From assembly GCA_020091685.1 (NCBI GenBank), contig CM034601.1, forward strand, positions 4,650,920 through 4,714,919: a DNA stretch of 64,000 nt, read 5' to 3'. Numbering within the stretch: the first letter of the stretch is position 1; each line of letters begins with the position of its first letter. The translations under genes and the position numbers were made by a program. This stretch comes from Lutjanus erythropterus. Lineage: Eukaryota > Chordata > Actinopteri > Lutjaniformes > Lutjanidae. Positions 36,440 to 49,159 of this stretch are shown piece after piece. The notes beneath the pieces are model-generated. The model made no database searches. It was not told the DNA's origin and saw nothing but the letters and a program-made list of their open reading frames with translations.

Positions 36440-39400
36440 CTCCAAAAAAAGCTATTTAAAATAACTATTTTCAGCTATTTTACTAATGTATTCTTGCAAC
36501 ATTAAAGTGATGTTAAACTGAATATTGCGACAGTCATTTTAATCTGGCGAGCAGCCTAGAAACCAATGAATGTATTACTAAATTTAGTCGAAACATTTTT
36601 CATTGGAACATGCTTGATTTCTTTCTTCTTCTAGTTGTCTATAGCTATCTTACCATGGTTACACACAGAGTTCTTAAAGCAAGCTGGTCAACTTAACACT
36701 GTTTCAGAAGCAAGCCTGGAATTCATCATTTTAGGGGTAAGCCCACTGAGACTTCAATGGTGGCTTTTGGTAAAAAATTTGTGGCATAATTTTGTGTAGT
36801 TTAATTACACATTAACATATACCATGGGCTACCTTTATAAATCTGCAAACCACACCACCAACGTAGGATATGCACTATATTATGCATGCTCATGCTGTTG
36901 TGGAGCGTTGCACTGGGCTTTTTAAGGAACCTGGAATCATGTGGAGGAAGATTATTCCATCAAACTGTACTGATTTATGGTGTCTTCCCTCCCGTGCAAC
37001 CTTGTTTAGAAGAATGGGTTTTCACACCGGCTAATAAATTTTATCTTGGTGTGATGTATTGTCCTGTAGAACAAGGGTTTCTAGTCCTTCTTTGTTTTTG
37101 TTTTTTGTTTTTTTTGAGTCTTCAAAACTCATACAAAACTATTTGCAACTCTTTCAGTTTCATTGTTGTGTAGCCAGTTGCATTAATTAAAATCCCTCTG
37201 TGACTCCAGCACAGCAGCTGTGAGGACATGCGTTGGTGGATGACCAGCGGGGGCGGAGGATGGTACACAGTGAACACTGAGGATACAGGAGAGTGAAAGT
37301 GAAGAGGCAGCTTCCAGAGAGGCATCATGGTCCTCCGAGCCACCTGAATTGGTGGACTATCTAATTTGCAAACTTGGATATGTACCTGTTTACTAAAGAA
37401 ATAACAAGATACCAAGTTAAGTCTGTGCATTCTGTCTCCAGCAATGAACTTCAGCAATGCCACACAATGCATTTTGTCCCAGAACAGAAACTATACATTC
37501 ATCAGGTGTACAAAGAGCAAAGGTTCATGGTCTTCCCCCTGTAGCCATCACACTGTCATTCTGTGAACTGATTCTATAGCTCAGAACTGACAGAAATTAC
37601 AACTTCTGTCACATGTTGGCATTGAACATTTTTCATTCTGTTGGTGGTGTTAACTACAGCTGCTAAATAAAGCATCCTCTTCACATTCCCACCAGCTTTT
37701 CAAATTCTTCTTTGGCGTTCTTATGTTTGCCATGACTGGTATAACAAACAGGTGTACTTATAGAAATAGTTAGATCTATTTATGGCCAATTCTGGGGGTG
37801 GAAATCTGGTTTGTGCACGCAGGACTAATTTCACAATGATATGTAAAATAGGGAAATGCATTCATACTTCTTTGCAGATGCACAGTATGTATTCTAATTC
37901 CTCTCTGGATAGATTGTGAAGAAGTTGACAGTTTACGTGTCAGGATGTGAAGCACATAGTGCAGTAAATGAAATACTGGTGTCGGCCTTTAGAGCCTCAA
38001 ATGAAAGAGTCCATGACAGGAAAATTGGATTCAGTGTTTTATTGTCTCCATTCAACTCTGTGCAATTTGCTGTTTCTTGAGTTTCTTGAATATAAGACTT
38101 GAAGATAACATAACAATAACATAATAAAAACATGTATGAATTGCACATGCATTAATAATGAATCAACATGGGAAAACTCACCTGAGGTTACTTACTCTAA
38201 TCAGTGGTAAACTGTCTCTGGGCTCAAAGTTCAGGGCAGTACAAGTTACAAGTTACAACTTACAAGTTGTGCCTAAAAGTAGGAGCAAATTTTTTGATCA
38301 ATCGTTTTTTCTCTGTGTGATTAATTCATGTTAATGATACAATACAATACAAGCTTTCACATCGATGCCATTTTGCTGAGTGGCATTGCGGGCCCAGGCT
38401 GATTCTTCCAAAGTTTCGCTTTCAACATGTGACCAATCAAACTGCATGTTGCAGATGAAATATAAAAAGAAAGTATATAAGTCTATAAAGAAGTCTGCTT
38501 TATATAATAAAAGGAAACAACTACAGAGACAGTGATTTCAAAGACGGATAGAGAGGAATAGCAAATGAGCTTCAGTATGACAATGGTGTGTACCTGTGGC
38601 TAGCTGCTGCATCGGGTCAATCAGCTGTCTGAAATTACTCCTCAGCTTCTTCAAACTTGAGTTCAGGTCACTGGATCAGATGACCAGGTCATCATGTTGA
38701 TTACATCTTTCATGCCATTTTTTAGAAGCTTAATAATTAATTTGTAAAATCATAACACAGCTATGGTGAATATTCAAGCACATTGAAATTTCAGTGAGAT
38801 TCCCTCCAGTGGATGCATCTGGACATGCCAACCCACTAAACACACCAGCTGGTGGGTGACGTATACTGCAAGTGGGCACTGCTTGGTTTTGTCCTGTCCG
38901 TTTTCAACTAGGAAATATTGGAGGCCTTCTTTTTAGTTTGACAGACTCATTTGCGTAAACTGAGGTCACGTTAGGATAATGGAACACAGATATGGCCAAC
39001 GGTCAGTCAAATTCCAGTCTGCCATCGATGTCCATTCACAGATAGTTAATAAGCACTTGTTAGATTTCCAGAGGAGAGCTGCAGTCACACAGACACAGGC
39101 ACTGATTTTTACAGCTCACAGGTACTGTCCTCTCTCTCCTCTTTGTTGACAAGAATCAGTGTTATATCAAGCTGTCTGTCGGTTTTCTCTGTTCTGTCAG
39201 GCTTCACAGAAGGAGCTGCGTTTCAATCTGGTTTGAAAGGGAAATACCTTAAAAGTGATGTGGTGGTTTTAATAGAAGTGACATTTCTTACACAGCCCAT
39301 AAAATATCAAACTCTGTGTCAGCTTTTACTCTTCTGATTTCCAAATCATTGTTTAAACAGCAACAAGAGAAAGATCGATATAAATCTTAAAGTTATGGCT

Positions 39401-40127
39401 AGAAATGGGACGACTTCATCTTCGTACAACCTTTAATTGAAATGTGTAGTCTTTGATTTAAAATGGCCAATAAAGATCACACCAACAATGTGGACTGCTG
39501 CTAGACTGTGACCTTATTAACATCAAATCCTCAGATTATTCAGGTAAATGTGATTATTGTGTAAAGTCTGATGAACCTCTACGGCAAACTAAGACTTTGC
39601 TGATTTGAAATGATGCTATGATATGCCACCATGTTCAGCTGTGTGTTCATGATATCAGATTGAATGGCTGGTACACTAACACTATCTGCAACCCATTCTT
39701 TTGTGTGTTTTTTTTTTTATTAAACTTTATTTTTTATTATTAAATTTGATTAAACTTTTTCAGTCAGAAAACACAGGTTTACACATTTCCTGTCCATCTC
39801 ATTTCCTGGATTCCAGGGTCCAACATGTTTGTATTGAAAGACAGTCTCACAACAAACAATTCTACATGCACCAGAAAACACCATTCATGACAAAAAATAT
39901 TGTTTGTTTTCGATGCACTGTATGAGAGTCGCCTTTAACTGGACTACAGTAGCGGAGAGCAGGCAGCTGACTTGCGGTACATCAGGGTCGACCTCAGTGC
40001 TGCTGACAAACCTTATCGAGAAAAAACGTCTTCCCTCCTCTTGCCTGTGGGTAACCACACAACCTGCAGAAAACAACAGAGAGCAGAAATGATAGTGTAC
40101 AGTAAAACAATGTAGTAGTAGCAGTGT
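36440..40127. other. Gene-free stretch
   Basis: Intergenic AT-rich sequence. No domain-bearing frame, RNA gene or clear repeat was recognised. Confidence 0.5.
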
Positions 40128-40352
40128 GGGTGGCATGGTGGTGCAGTAGTTAGCACTTTTGCCTTACAGCAAAAAGGTTGTGGGTTTGAATCTGGTTGGG
40201 ATACACCCTTGGCATGTCAATTCTCTAGTCAGTACCCCTGACAAAAGTGCTGCACACTGCTCCTCATACTAGGATGGTTAGATGCAGAGACTGAATCTGA
40301 CTCTGTAATCGTACCTTGTATGGTTGTACATGTCAAAATAAAGTTGACCTTT
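40128..40352 (+). repeat. tRNA-derived SINE
   Basis: GGCATGGTGGTGCAGTAGTT then AGCACTTTTGCCTTACAGC (A-box side), and GGTTGTGGGTTTGAATCTGG (a near-canonical B box). The tail runs to AAAATAAAGTTGACC. Same family as 14290 and 45352. Confidence 0.75.
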
Positions 40353-40377
40353 CCCTTTAAAGACCAAAGCAGAGTAT

Positions 40378-40735
40378 CAGTGGTGGAAGTACGTTAACTT
40401 AAGAACCGTACTTGATTACAATTTTGAGGTGAGTTACTAAAGTATTAGCATTTTATGCTACTTCATGCGTTACATTTTTCTTACAGCTATAGCTTTTATA
40501 TAGCTACAGGTTTTCAAATTAAGGTTTTACATAAACAAAACATGACATAAGTTGTAAGTAAGTAAGGAAACTATCTATCCTGAGTCAGAAAAACCTGTTT
40601 GTTTGCTTGTTAATAGTTCAAATTAATATTGAATGTTTGGCAAATGAGTAAGTGACTTTTTAGAAGTTGTAAGAAATATTTTTTTTAGTAGAAGTAGATG
40701 TTTGGAGTTGGAGGTCAGTGGCAGCCTGCCTTACC
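40378..40735. mobile_element. hAT-type MITE remnant (CAGTGGTGGAAGTA terminus)
   Basis: It begins CAGTGGTGGAAGTACGTTAA, then has CAATTTTGAGGTGAGTTACT, CATTTTATGCTACTTCAT and CAGCTATAGCTT. This is a well-known teleost non-autonomous hAT family (recalled). The right terminus is not clear. Confidence 0.65.
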
Positions 40736-41242
40736 ACCTATCAGACACAGTTTAACCATTCCAGAGTTTGTATTCGGGATAACAGGCTTAGCGCTACTTT
40801 GACAGACAACTGACAGTCATAAAAAGCTCATCAGTTTACAGTATGTCAAATTACAATGCTGCGCTTGTTTTATGCTCCTGCAGTGTTCCTGCAGTGTTCT
40901 AGTCCAGCAAACTTTTTACTAAATTCAGTGAACGTCTCCTTATGTTCTCCTAGCTGTCCTTTCTGTGTGTGCGCTGCAAAAACACCCTGTCTTTTCACAG
41001 CCCTGGCCCTAGAACAGGGAAACAGGAAGTGGTTTGGACCGTCACTTCAGAGGACTGACTTACATTCACTACCTGAACTCCAGCCATAACCACTACTTGC
41101 CTAAACCTAACCTTACCCAAACCTTCACCATAAAATGTAATTATTTGTGTGATGGGGACTTGTGTTTTGTCCCCCAGAGGAAGGCGTCTCCTCAAAGTGA
41201 TTATGTAAAGAGATTTGTGTCTCCACAACAAGGTCTACATGT

Positions 41243-41243
<1 letters not shown>

Positions 41244-41289
<46 letters not shown>
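41244..41289 (+). repeat. (CA)n microsatellite
   Basis: About 23 CA units. Confidence 0.95.
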
Positions 41290-41293
<4 letters not shown>

Positions 41294-41399
41294 TGTACTG
41301 AGAACTGAACTGAACCAAACAGAAACACACATTCTGACTGTTACACACACAAACTTACCTCAGTAGAGTACATGCATGCTGCATTGTGTCGGTAGTACC

Positions 41400-44240
41400 C
41401 ACCCACCACACTCACACTCAATTATCTTGCATAAATAATAGACTGGAGCTGAACGTAAACACAGCCTGCCAGTTTTGCTGAACTTTAAAAGAAGCTGCGA
41501 GCGAGAAGAGACTGACTAATAAATAATAAATGAGGAAAAGCCTCTTGTTTTTCAGCTCAAGAGCTTCACATTCCAGTGACTCTGGATCCAGAAATATGAT
41601 ATTATGAGCCGAATCACACAGGCGAACATCTTGGAAGCATCTTTTTTCTTCTTCCTTTTCCTCTCAGATGCACTGAGTGACAAACCTTTCACCTTCAAAA
41701 CCTCCTGATAAAAAAAATAAATCACAAGATGGTTTTAATCTTAATCACAGTTTGCACAAGGACAAGAGGGCAACCATACATGAGTGACATTTAAGAGTCA
41801 AACAGTGCTGTCAGTCATCCTTTCTTATTAAATACCACCAATTCCCACTGAAGTCAGAACTGCTTCTGAAAACTCACTTTCTTTTACCCTGGAAACCTGA
41901 AGCAGTCCTTATTTTATGACTTTTAACTTAGTGCTAGTGACCGTACAGAATCAGGATTACAGAAAGACACGGACATGGTGTCTGACACATCACCCACAGG
42001 TTCATAAAAGGACATTTTTCAAGTCTAGAATTTGTGTTTATCACATCAGTTACTGGTGTAGCATATAAACTTGGTACAATGTGCTTAGTGTGATACGAGA
42101 CACCTGTGGATCAATAACATAGTACTTCTGGCTAATTTTGTAAGAAAAAATATTGACTTTTTAGCGTACAAAACAGAGGATTTTCTATTGACCCACATTT
42201 CAGGGAGATGTATCTTTAAATATCCGCCCACAACTCAATGCTGAGGATCAAACACTCACTGCCAGACTAGACTTGAAAGGTGGCTCTTTTTGCAGCTTGG
42301 ACATGCAGCAGTTAAATGGATTCCAACTGCGAACCCGAGTCAAGTGCTTGTCTGCATCCTTCCCTTTTTTCTCTTAAATTGCTTCTCATTGCTATCATGG
42401 GTGGGGGCGTGGTGGCAGGGCTGCAGAGGAACCGGGTGGCAATCAGCAGGTCGGTTGTCTTGTTTTTCCTTGCAAAAATAAGATGTACATAGTGACTAAA
42501 ATATGAAAGAAGAATTGTTAATGGTTGCATGGTTGGAACCCCTTTCCAGTGCACGGGGCGAGCAGGGCTTGATCGTTGTGTGTTTCCTCTTTGTCTCTGG
42601 TTGCCTTTCTTTACCTTGAATTCTGCCTTTTCATCTCCTCCGTCTACTCAGAAGTCATCTCCCCCTTCAATTGTTTAAATGCACCTGGAGGAGATGAGGA
42701 GTGAACTTCTGGAGTGAGGAAGGACCGGTGTATCCTACACGGAAGTCTTTTGACTGGACAGTTTCGACGACTGTCATCTTGCATCACCAGGACACATGTA
42801 GGGAAATCATATTCTGACTGACAGAAGTTTCTGCAGCACTTTAATGATTCTGATGTGACTATTTATGCTCTTCAGTGTCACAAACAGCTCATGAATAAAT
42901 AACTGATTATAAGCATTATTACACTGCAAATCGCAGCATGTTCTGAATAATGACACAAACGGGTAGAGACAGGATGAAAAGGTGTCTGGTACAGTGATGA
43001 CTCAGAGCTTATTACTGCAGGATCACTGTCACACACTTTTTAATGGACTAATCAGGGAAAGTACCTGCGGTGGTGTGCTTACTTTAAAGTGTCATGTACA
43101 GGGATCTACAGACGATAAAATAAAACACAGTTACATGATGAGATGCGATATAATGTGCCGTAATGTGTCGGCATCTAACACTTTGTAATGAGAATTTCAA
43201 TGCAGAGAGCTGTGGCATCACACAAAGCAACAGTCTGTCTTTTTTTAAGTTTCACAATAAAATCGACACACACATTCTCACACAGCTGTGTGTGTATTAT
43301 TGTGTAGATAATAATGATGCAAGTATATAAACAGCCAAAGTGCACAAATGAGACTGATCTGTAGCCTGTATAAATTAGGAGATTTAAAATGAATATTAAA
43401 TGATGATTAAAATCCACATCAGAAAGACTACAAATAATAAGCTATTTTAAACAGTTTACAGACCTAAATTAATGCTGTCAGGTGTTGGAGTCGCCCTTAA
43501 ATATATGTTTCTGTGGACATTCGTACCTTTCAGTTTGACAGCTTATGCAGCTGCAGCTCATCTTTGGTTGGCCTTGGCTCCATTAGTTTAGGTTTACACC
43601 ATACAACATTATCTAAATATCATTCATTCACTCATCCATCTGCTGACACACTGATTGTGCTGACTAACACATCATTCCTTCATCATTGTTTTATTATGAT
43701 ATTTTTGTCATAAATCTGTTCACCTTTGAGTTTAAAACCATGTCTCTCCCATTTTTGTCATGGCTCACGAGCCGGGTCATGACAGTGTGAATGGCCCATT
43801 CTCACTAATGTCACAGCCATAAGTCATCTCTGCAAGAAGCGTATTATGACTCATATTTACATTTACTTAGGCGGTGACTTCTAGTGGCTGTAGTATTATG
43901 GGTGTCAAGAGTGATATAGTGTAGGGAGGAGGTTGGGGTGGATGGATAAATTAAATGCACCCAGACTAGCTATATTTGATTTTTTTTTGGTCAAACTTAT
44001 TACTGTTGTCTGCAGGGTTTAGTCAATGTTAGCTCATGAGATTATGTACTATGACAAAGCACCTGTGCTAATCATAGATGCAAAACAATGCATTATCAAG
44101 ATTTCCTGCTGTATGGTGAGAGAACAAAAACTTATCAATAGTCCGAGAACCAAAAGATGTTGCTTTGCCTTCCCGAGCAAAGAAGAGGGTAAAGAAGAAA
44201 GTAAGTAATCTTTTTTTTTCACATGACAGTAAGAGAGCCC
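41400..44240. other. Gene-free stretch
   Basis: Intergenic sequence with no recognised feature. Confidence 0.5.
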
Positions 44241-44241
44241 T

Positions 44242-44281
<40 letters not shown>
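44242..44281 (+). repeat. (CAG)13 trinucleotide repeat
   Basis: Thirteen perfect CAG units with no supporting coding frame around them; poly-Gln coding is not supported. Confidence 0.95.
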
Positions 44282-44282
<1 letters not shown>

Positions 44283-44404
44283 TTATGACCTCCCCCCAAA
44301 AGCCCCAAAGACTCTGCAGCAGAATGTGCCTTCAGGGATAATGATGCAGCCTCATATCATCTTGTTCCCCACTCTGCACTAGCCTGCTGTGGTAAAATGG
44401 ATGC

Positions 44405-44405
<1 letters not shown>

Positions 44406-44485
<80 letters not shown>
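44406..44485 (+). repeat. (GT)n microsatellite
   Basis: About 40 uninterrupted GT units, 125 bp from the CAG repeat. Confidence 0.97.
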
Positions 44486-44486
<1 letters not shown>

Positions 44487-45159
44487 TGCCTCCAGGTAAG
44501 GTCATGCACACAGGGAAAGGTCAGATAGGTTACAGGAGTCACATGTGAGTGCGGGTGGGATCTCACTGGGGTAATTTGTGTGTTTTGTGTGTGTATACAT
44601 AATGGTGATAATAAAATACAGAACACGAAACACCCTGCAACCAATTAGCATCTTCACTGTCATGATACAGAATGATAACACCGTGTGCATACAGTATGAA
44701 CACTGAAAAATATAAAACAATCCCAGTGGCATTAAAAGTAATTCATACAAAAAGTCATCAACCAAGAGACTGGAGGGGAGGGGAAGAGACAAAGGAGACT
44801 ACTCACATCTGATGCCAGAGACCATCCAAAACATGTTTAATGAAGAATGTAACTTATTTAAATGATCACAATCCCTCCTCAAGGTCCTGTTTTATTGTGC
44901 TTTTTGTCAGTTATTGGAGTAAATGTTTTATGTGTAATCACTCCACATTGCCATTTGGCCAGGTCTCTCTTGTAAAATAGATAATGTGTCTCAAGAGGCT
45001 TCCTGGTTACATAAAGGTTAAACAAATAAAATGTCTGAACACAGGCCCATATTTAAACCTCCGCTTGATTAACATGTGACCTACGTACGAACTTTTGTCA
45101 TGTAGTAACAGACTCCATGTGCTGATTAACACGGAGCTGTCACTCTGCGACCAGATTCT

Positions 45160-45290
45160 TGCTGTCTCTACACCAACACATTTCTGCGAAAACTTCAAAC
45201 AGATTATATCCAGGGCACAAGTGTGTTCTGAGGACTTCAGCAGTGAGTGTTTTGTGTGGCACGAAGCGGCTGGCAAGACATTCCTTCTTT
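45160..45290 (+). pseudogene. Weak THAP-like fragment
   Basis: The + frame reads CENFKQIISRAQVCSEDFSS followed by ECF. The VCSEDFSSECF piece resembles the C-x-x-HF region of THAP zinc fingers found in P-element-like transposases and host THAP genes, but with Asp where His is expected. No other THAP residue is placed. It may be chance. Confidence 0.2.
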
Positions 45291-45351
45291 TGTGTGGCTG
45301 GTCAAACAGGAAGCGGTCGAATGATATACATTTGACAGATTTCCATCATAG

Positions 45352-45668
45352 GCAGCACAGTGGTGCAGTGGTTAGCACTGTCGCCTCACAGCAAGAAGGT
45401 TCTGAGTTCCAGTCCCCAAGCCGGCTAGGGAGCTTGTGGCTGGGGCAGGAGTTTGCATCTTCTTCTTGTGTCCATGTGGGTTCTCTCCAAGTACTCGGGC
45501 TTCCTCCCACAGTCCAAGACATGCAGCATAATAGGTTAATTGGTGACTCTGCGATGAACTGCTGACTTGTCCAGGATGTACCCGGCCTCTCGCCCCAGTG
45601 TCAGGTGGGACAGGCTCCAGCTCCCCCGCAACCTGTTAAGATAATCGGTTACGGACAGTGGATGGATG
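45352..45668 (+). repeat. tRNA-derived SINE, near full length
   Basis: It has GGCAGCACAGTGGTGCAGTG then GTTAGCACTGTCGCCTCACAGC (A-box side), GGTTCTGAGTTCCAGTCCCC (B box), a GCTTCCTCCCACAGTCCAAG body with TTAATTGGTGACTCTG, and a GGATGGATGG tail. It is the most complete of three copies. An open frame of 156 codons running through it is not a gene. Confidence 0.85.
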
Positions 45669-46799
45669 GAGATTTCCGACATGCAACCTGAAGCTTCCCA
45701 CCCATGGAGTGATGTCAGAGGAAAATGTCTGCCATGTTAATGTGATGCATTTTGTTATAGTACTGTTTCCAAGGTCAAGAATGAACTTTTGCAATAAATT
45801 TAGTTTCTTAAGTTGCCTTAATACCTGCTTACTTCCTCTTTTATAGCAGATATTAATTGTTTTGGGATGTTATACATTTGCAGTTAAACAGTACATGATA
45901 TATAATTACTTAGTTTTCCATCAGTATACACAATGACAGATGCTCAGTATAGTGGATAATGACGTGTGCATCCCACACTTCATCTGTTGCACAGTCTACC
46001 ACGATCTCTGTTCTGTCACTGCAGGCTTGAAGGACACTCAGAAACACTGAATTTGATCCATCTCAGGCAGCACCATGACTGACTATCTTGTTTTCAGGTG
46101 AAGATGAAGACATAAACTCATCCTGAGCTTGTTGGTTCGGAAAGAGTTTTAACGCATGAGATGTCAGGTTTTGGCCCGTGAAGGTCACCAGGTGACCTGT
46201 TGCAGACAGAGATGGATGCAACATTCCTCCACATGGCTTCTCCTCTGTCACTGCTTTTCTGGCTCATTACACCGACCGAGCTCTCCAACCCACACAACAT
46301 CACAGCTCACAGGCTGTCTGACAGATGGCCGCCGTGTTGACTCCATTAGAGCCGGACAACCGGGAGAGTCCCAACGTAAGGTCACGGAGCAGTGGGGGAG
46401 GGCGGCTGGTGTCGTCCGGCTGTGCACGATAACAGAGTTTACACAGGTACATGCAACAGAATGACAACGTGGTCACCTTCTCAGCTAAACACTCAAAGAA
46501 ATGAAAATCAGAATAACTGGTGTACTTCAGACATTCCCAAAGCCAGGGTCGGGATCCACAGGTGGGTCACAGGAGATTTTATTTCAGTCCACCCCAAAAA
46601 ATATAGCATTTTGGAGGAAATTTAATTTGATATCTGCAGCATCTAAAATGTATCTGATGAGAGGAAAAGTATGAGCCTGTTAATTCTGCCTAAATGCACT
46701 TATTTTGTCTCATTTGTTACGTAGGCTAAAATGTCCTATGTTGTTGTCCAGATGAGAGGAAATACAAACAATGAGATGTCCTCAGGGTCGGGGTGGGAC

Positions 46800-46995
46800 T
46801 CATTTTCAGCCCGGGGATTTCACCAGACCAGCCCTCATGCACGCGCGTGCGCGTAAAAAAGCGTTTTTCCGTTTCTCCGATAGGGCATTTTTACTAGAAT
46901 AATGGCTTGGTTTTTATGGCGCCGCGGCTGCATGTGCGAGAACTAGCTGCATTCGGTGATTTCCCAGTACTCCCTATGGCCACCCCAGCCTGGAT
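46800..46995. repeat. CpG-rich patch, probable dispersed repeat
   Basis: A short GC/CpG-rich island in AT-rich DNA (CATGCACGCGCGTGCGCGTA, TGGCGCCGCGGCTGC). GGGGATTTCACCAGACCAG and GGCCACCCCAGCCTGGATGT look like parts of a fish repeat, but the class is not certain. Confidence 0.3.
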
Positions 46996-47501
46996 GTCCT
47001 CTTAACTCAGCTTAAATGAATATATTTCTTATTTCTAAAGCATAATGTGTATATATGCTTTTAATACAGTGTCAAGATGATATAAGGTGATGCAGAAATG
47101 GCAGTAAAAGGATGAGAAAAGTTAATTTATGCACAAATGAAGTGAAAGGCTTATGTGACTTGGGTCTGGTCATCTGTAATGATCTTGTCTACTGTGTTTG
47201 CAAGAACACAATATGCTCTCATGGCCTCCATCATAATGACTGTCCTCAACCAAGTTGTATGTGGGAGGCAGTCTGGGATAAACATCTTAAAAATCTTTTA
47301 TTAGTTCCTTTAGACCTCTAATAGGGAAATTATTTTGTCCTCCATCTCTCTCATCTGTGAGTTATTATTTCTGTTTCCTCTTTTTGCTTGTTTGTTTGTT
47401 TGTTTTCTTTCTGTTCTTCTGGTTTTGATTTTATTTTAATATAGTTAACTTGATTTGGAATGGTGTTCTTTGTATTTTGCTTGTTTTCTTTTATAGTTGA
47501 T

Positions 47502-47684
<183 letters not shown>

Positions 47685-48529
47685 GAGCCATGCTGTAAAA
47701 GCCTTATGTTGTAAGTCAATAAAAAACTATAAACCAAAATTGTATGCATCCTTCTGATGGCCGGTTTCACATTAATTAAGTTTTAAATTACTCCAGAATA
47801 TTCGCAGAATGATGAAGTGTCATGAGAAATGAGTAAATATTTATAGTGGGTATGTAGTTTGAGAGCAGTGGGCAGCAAATTGACAGACAACTGACAGCTG
47901 ATCAACTTGAGACTTGTCATTGCTTGTTATTGTCAATGTATAGTGTTGCACATGTCTTGTGCTCCTGCATGGACTGCTGTAATCATTTTTGCATGTACAG
48001 TTTCTACATGTTGCTCCTTTAATGTTACCAAGACTAGTTGAACAAGGCAAGTATCAAAATCAGAACCATTGCTCCTTGTCATTCAGCGTCTGAGCTGTTT
48101 GTTGGGCTGCTGTGACTGTTACTAACGGTTGACAAAAAGTTGTAGAAGTTCAGGTGTGGGTGAGCGGTGTAACAGACCTGAAACAAAAAGAGAAGTGAGA
48201 GACACACCTTTCATCCAAACGAGGCCAGAGGAAAGTCACCTACAAAATCACAATTTTTTGTATCGCATCCAGAATTTTTTTTTTTTTTTTTCCTAACAAA
48301 GTCATCAATTACAGCTCTGTTTGTTGAGGGTTATGCTACATGACTTCCACTTATATTCTTACTTCTTGTTTAAGGGCAGATTAAGTTGGATTAGGAAGAT
48401 TTTGGACTCCACTTCCCTTTAAATCATAGTGTGTGTAATTGAATATTTTCACATTATTCTTTGTGTTTGTTAAAGGTGTAACCCTAACCTACTGAACATA
48501 ATATGCTCTGTCATTTCCAGGATCTACAC

Positions 48530-48897
48530 ACACAGAAAATGCAATAAGAGTCGGTTATCAGTTTTTGCTTAATTTCATTTAGAAAAAAAAGTGGTGTAGC
48601 AGAAGTGAAATTTAATTGAGAACATAATGACGTGCTTGCGAGAGAGGCAGCCTGTCATTGTATTTCAGCCGTTCCATCAGCCTGCTTCATTTCGCCGGCT
48701 TTGATTGAGCGGATGGCAGATTGAAACTTGTCCCACTCTCGACACCTATTCACTCTGATTCAGAAACTGGGGGACATTTACAACCGTCCTCCCCAGGTGT
48801 ACAGAGAACTTTTATTAAACTTTGATCAATTAACTTTGGTTAATTGAAAAAGAAAATTAATGGATGGAGAAATTTAATTGGGTGTGACTCTCTCCAC

Positions 48898-48971
<74 letters not shown>

Positions 48972-49150
48972 CCTGATTAAATTATGATGTACTAAATGCG
49001 CCAGACACAAGTTTGAAATTCAAAACCTGCATCAAAGGTTCTGCTCAGCAGTGACTGCAAAATTAGGCTTATCAGTCATAAAGCTACTGGAATCAGCATT
49101 TAATTAATCAAATTGTCAGCTCAGCATTAAGTCAGAAGCTCTTCTGCTGA
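48530..49150. promoter_or_regulatory. Candidate conserved non-coding element around a (CA)n tract
   Basis: On both sides of a CA repeat the sequence is complex, repeat-free and rich in homeodomain-like cores (TTTGATCAATTAACTTTGG, TTAATTGAAAAAG, CATTTAATTAATCAAATTG), with GC-richer stretches (TTCGCCGGCTTTGATTGAGC). No coding frame. Regulatory role is inferred from texture only. Confidence 0.35.
48895..48969 (+). repeat. (CA)n microsatellite
   Basis: About 36 CA units with one CG near the start. Confidence 0.95.
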
Positions 49151-49159
49151 TTGTTTTTC

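Noticed and set aside
44357..44644. His-Thr repeat frame
   Set aside because: Translation of the GT microsatellite on the minus strand.
45095..45565. 156-codon plus-strand frame
   Set aside because: Its second half is the SINE at 45352; only a weak THAP-like phrase in the first half was kept, at low confidence.
46000..46470. Possible promoter or first exon of an unknown gene
   Set aside because: A GT donor-like site after a GC-richer patch, but no TATA, no CpG island of normal size and no coding start with a family match.
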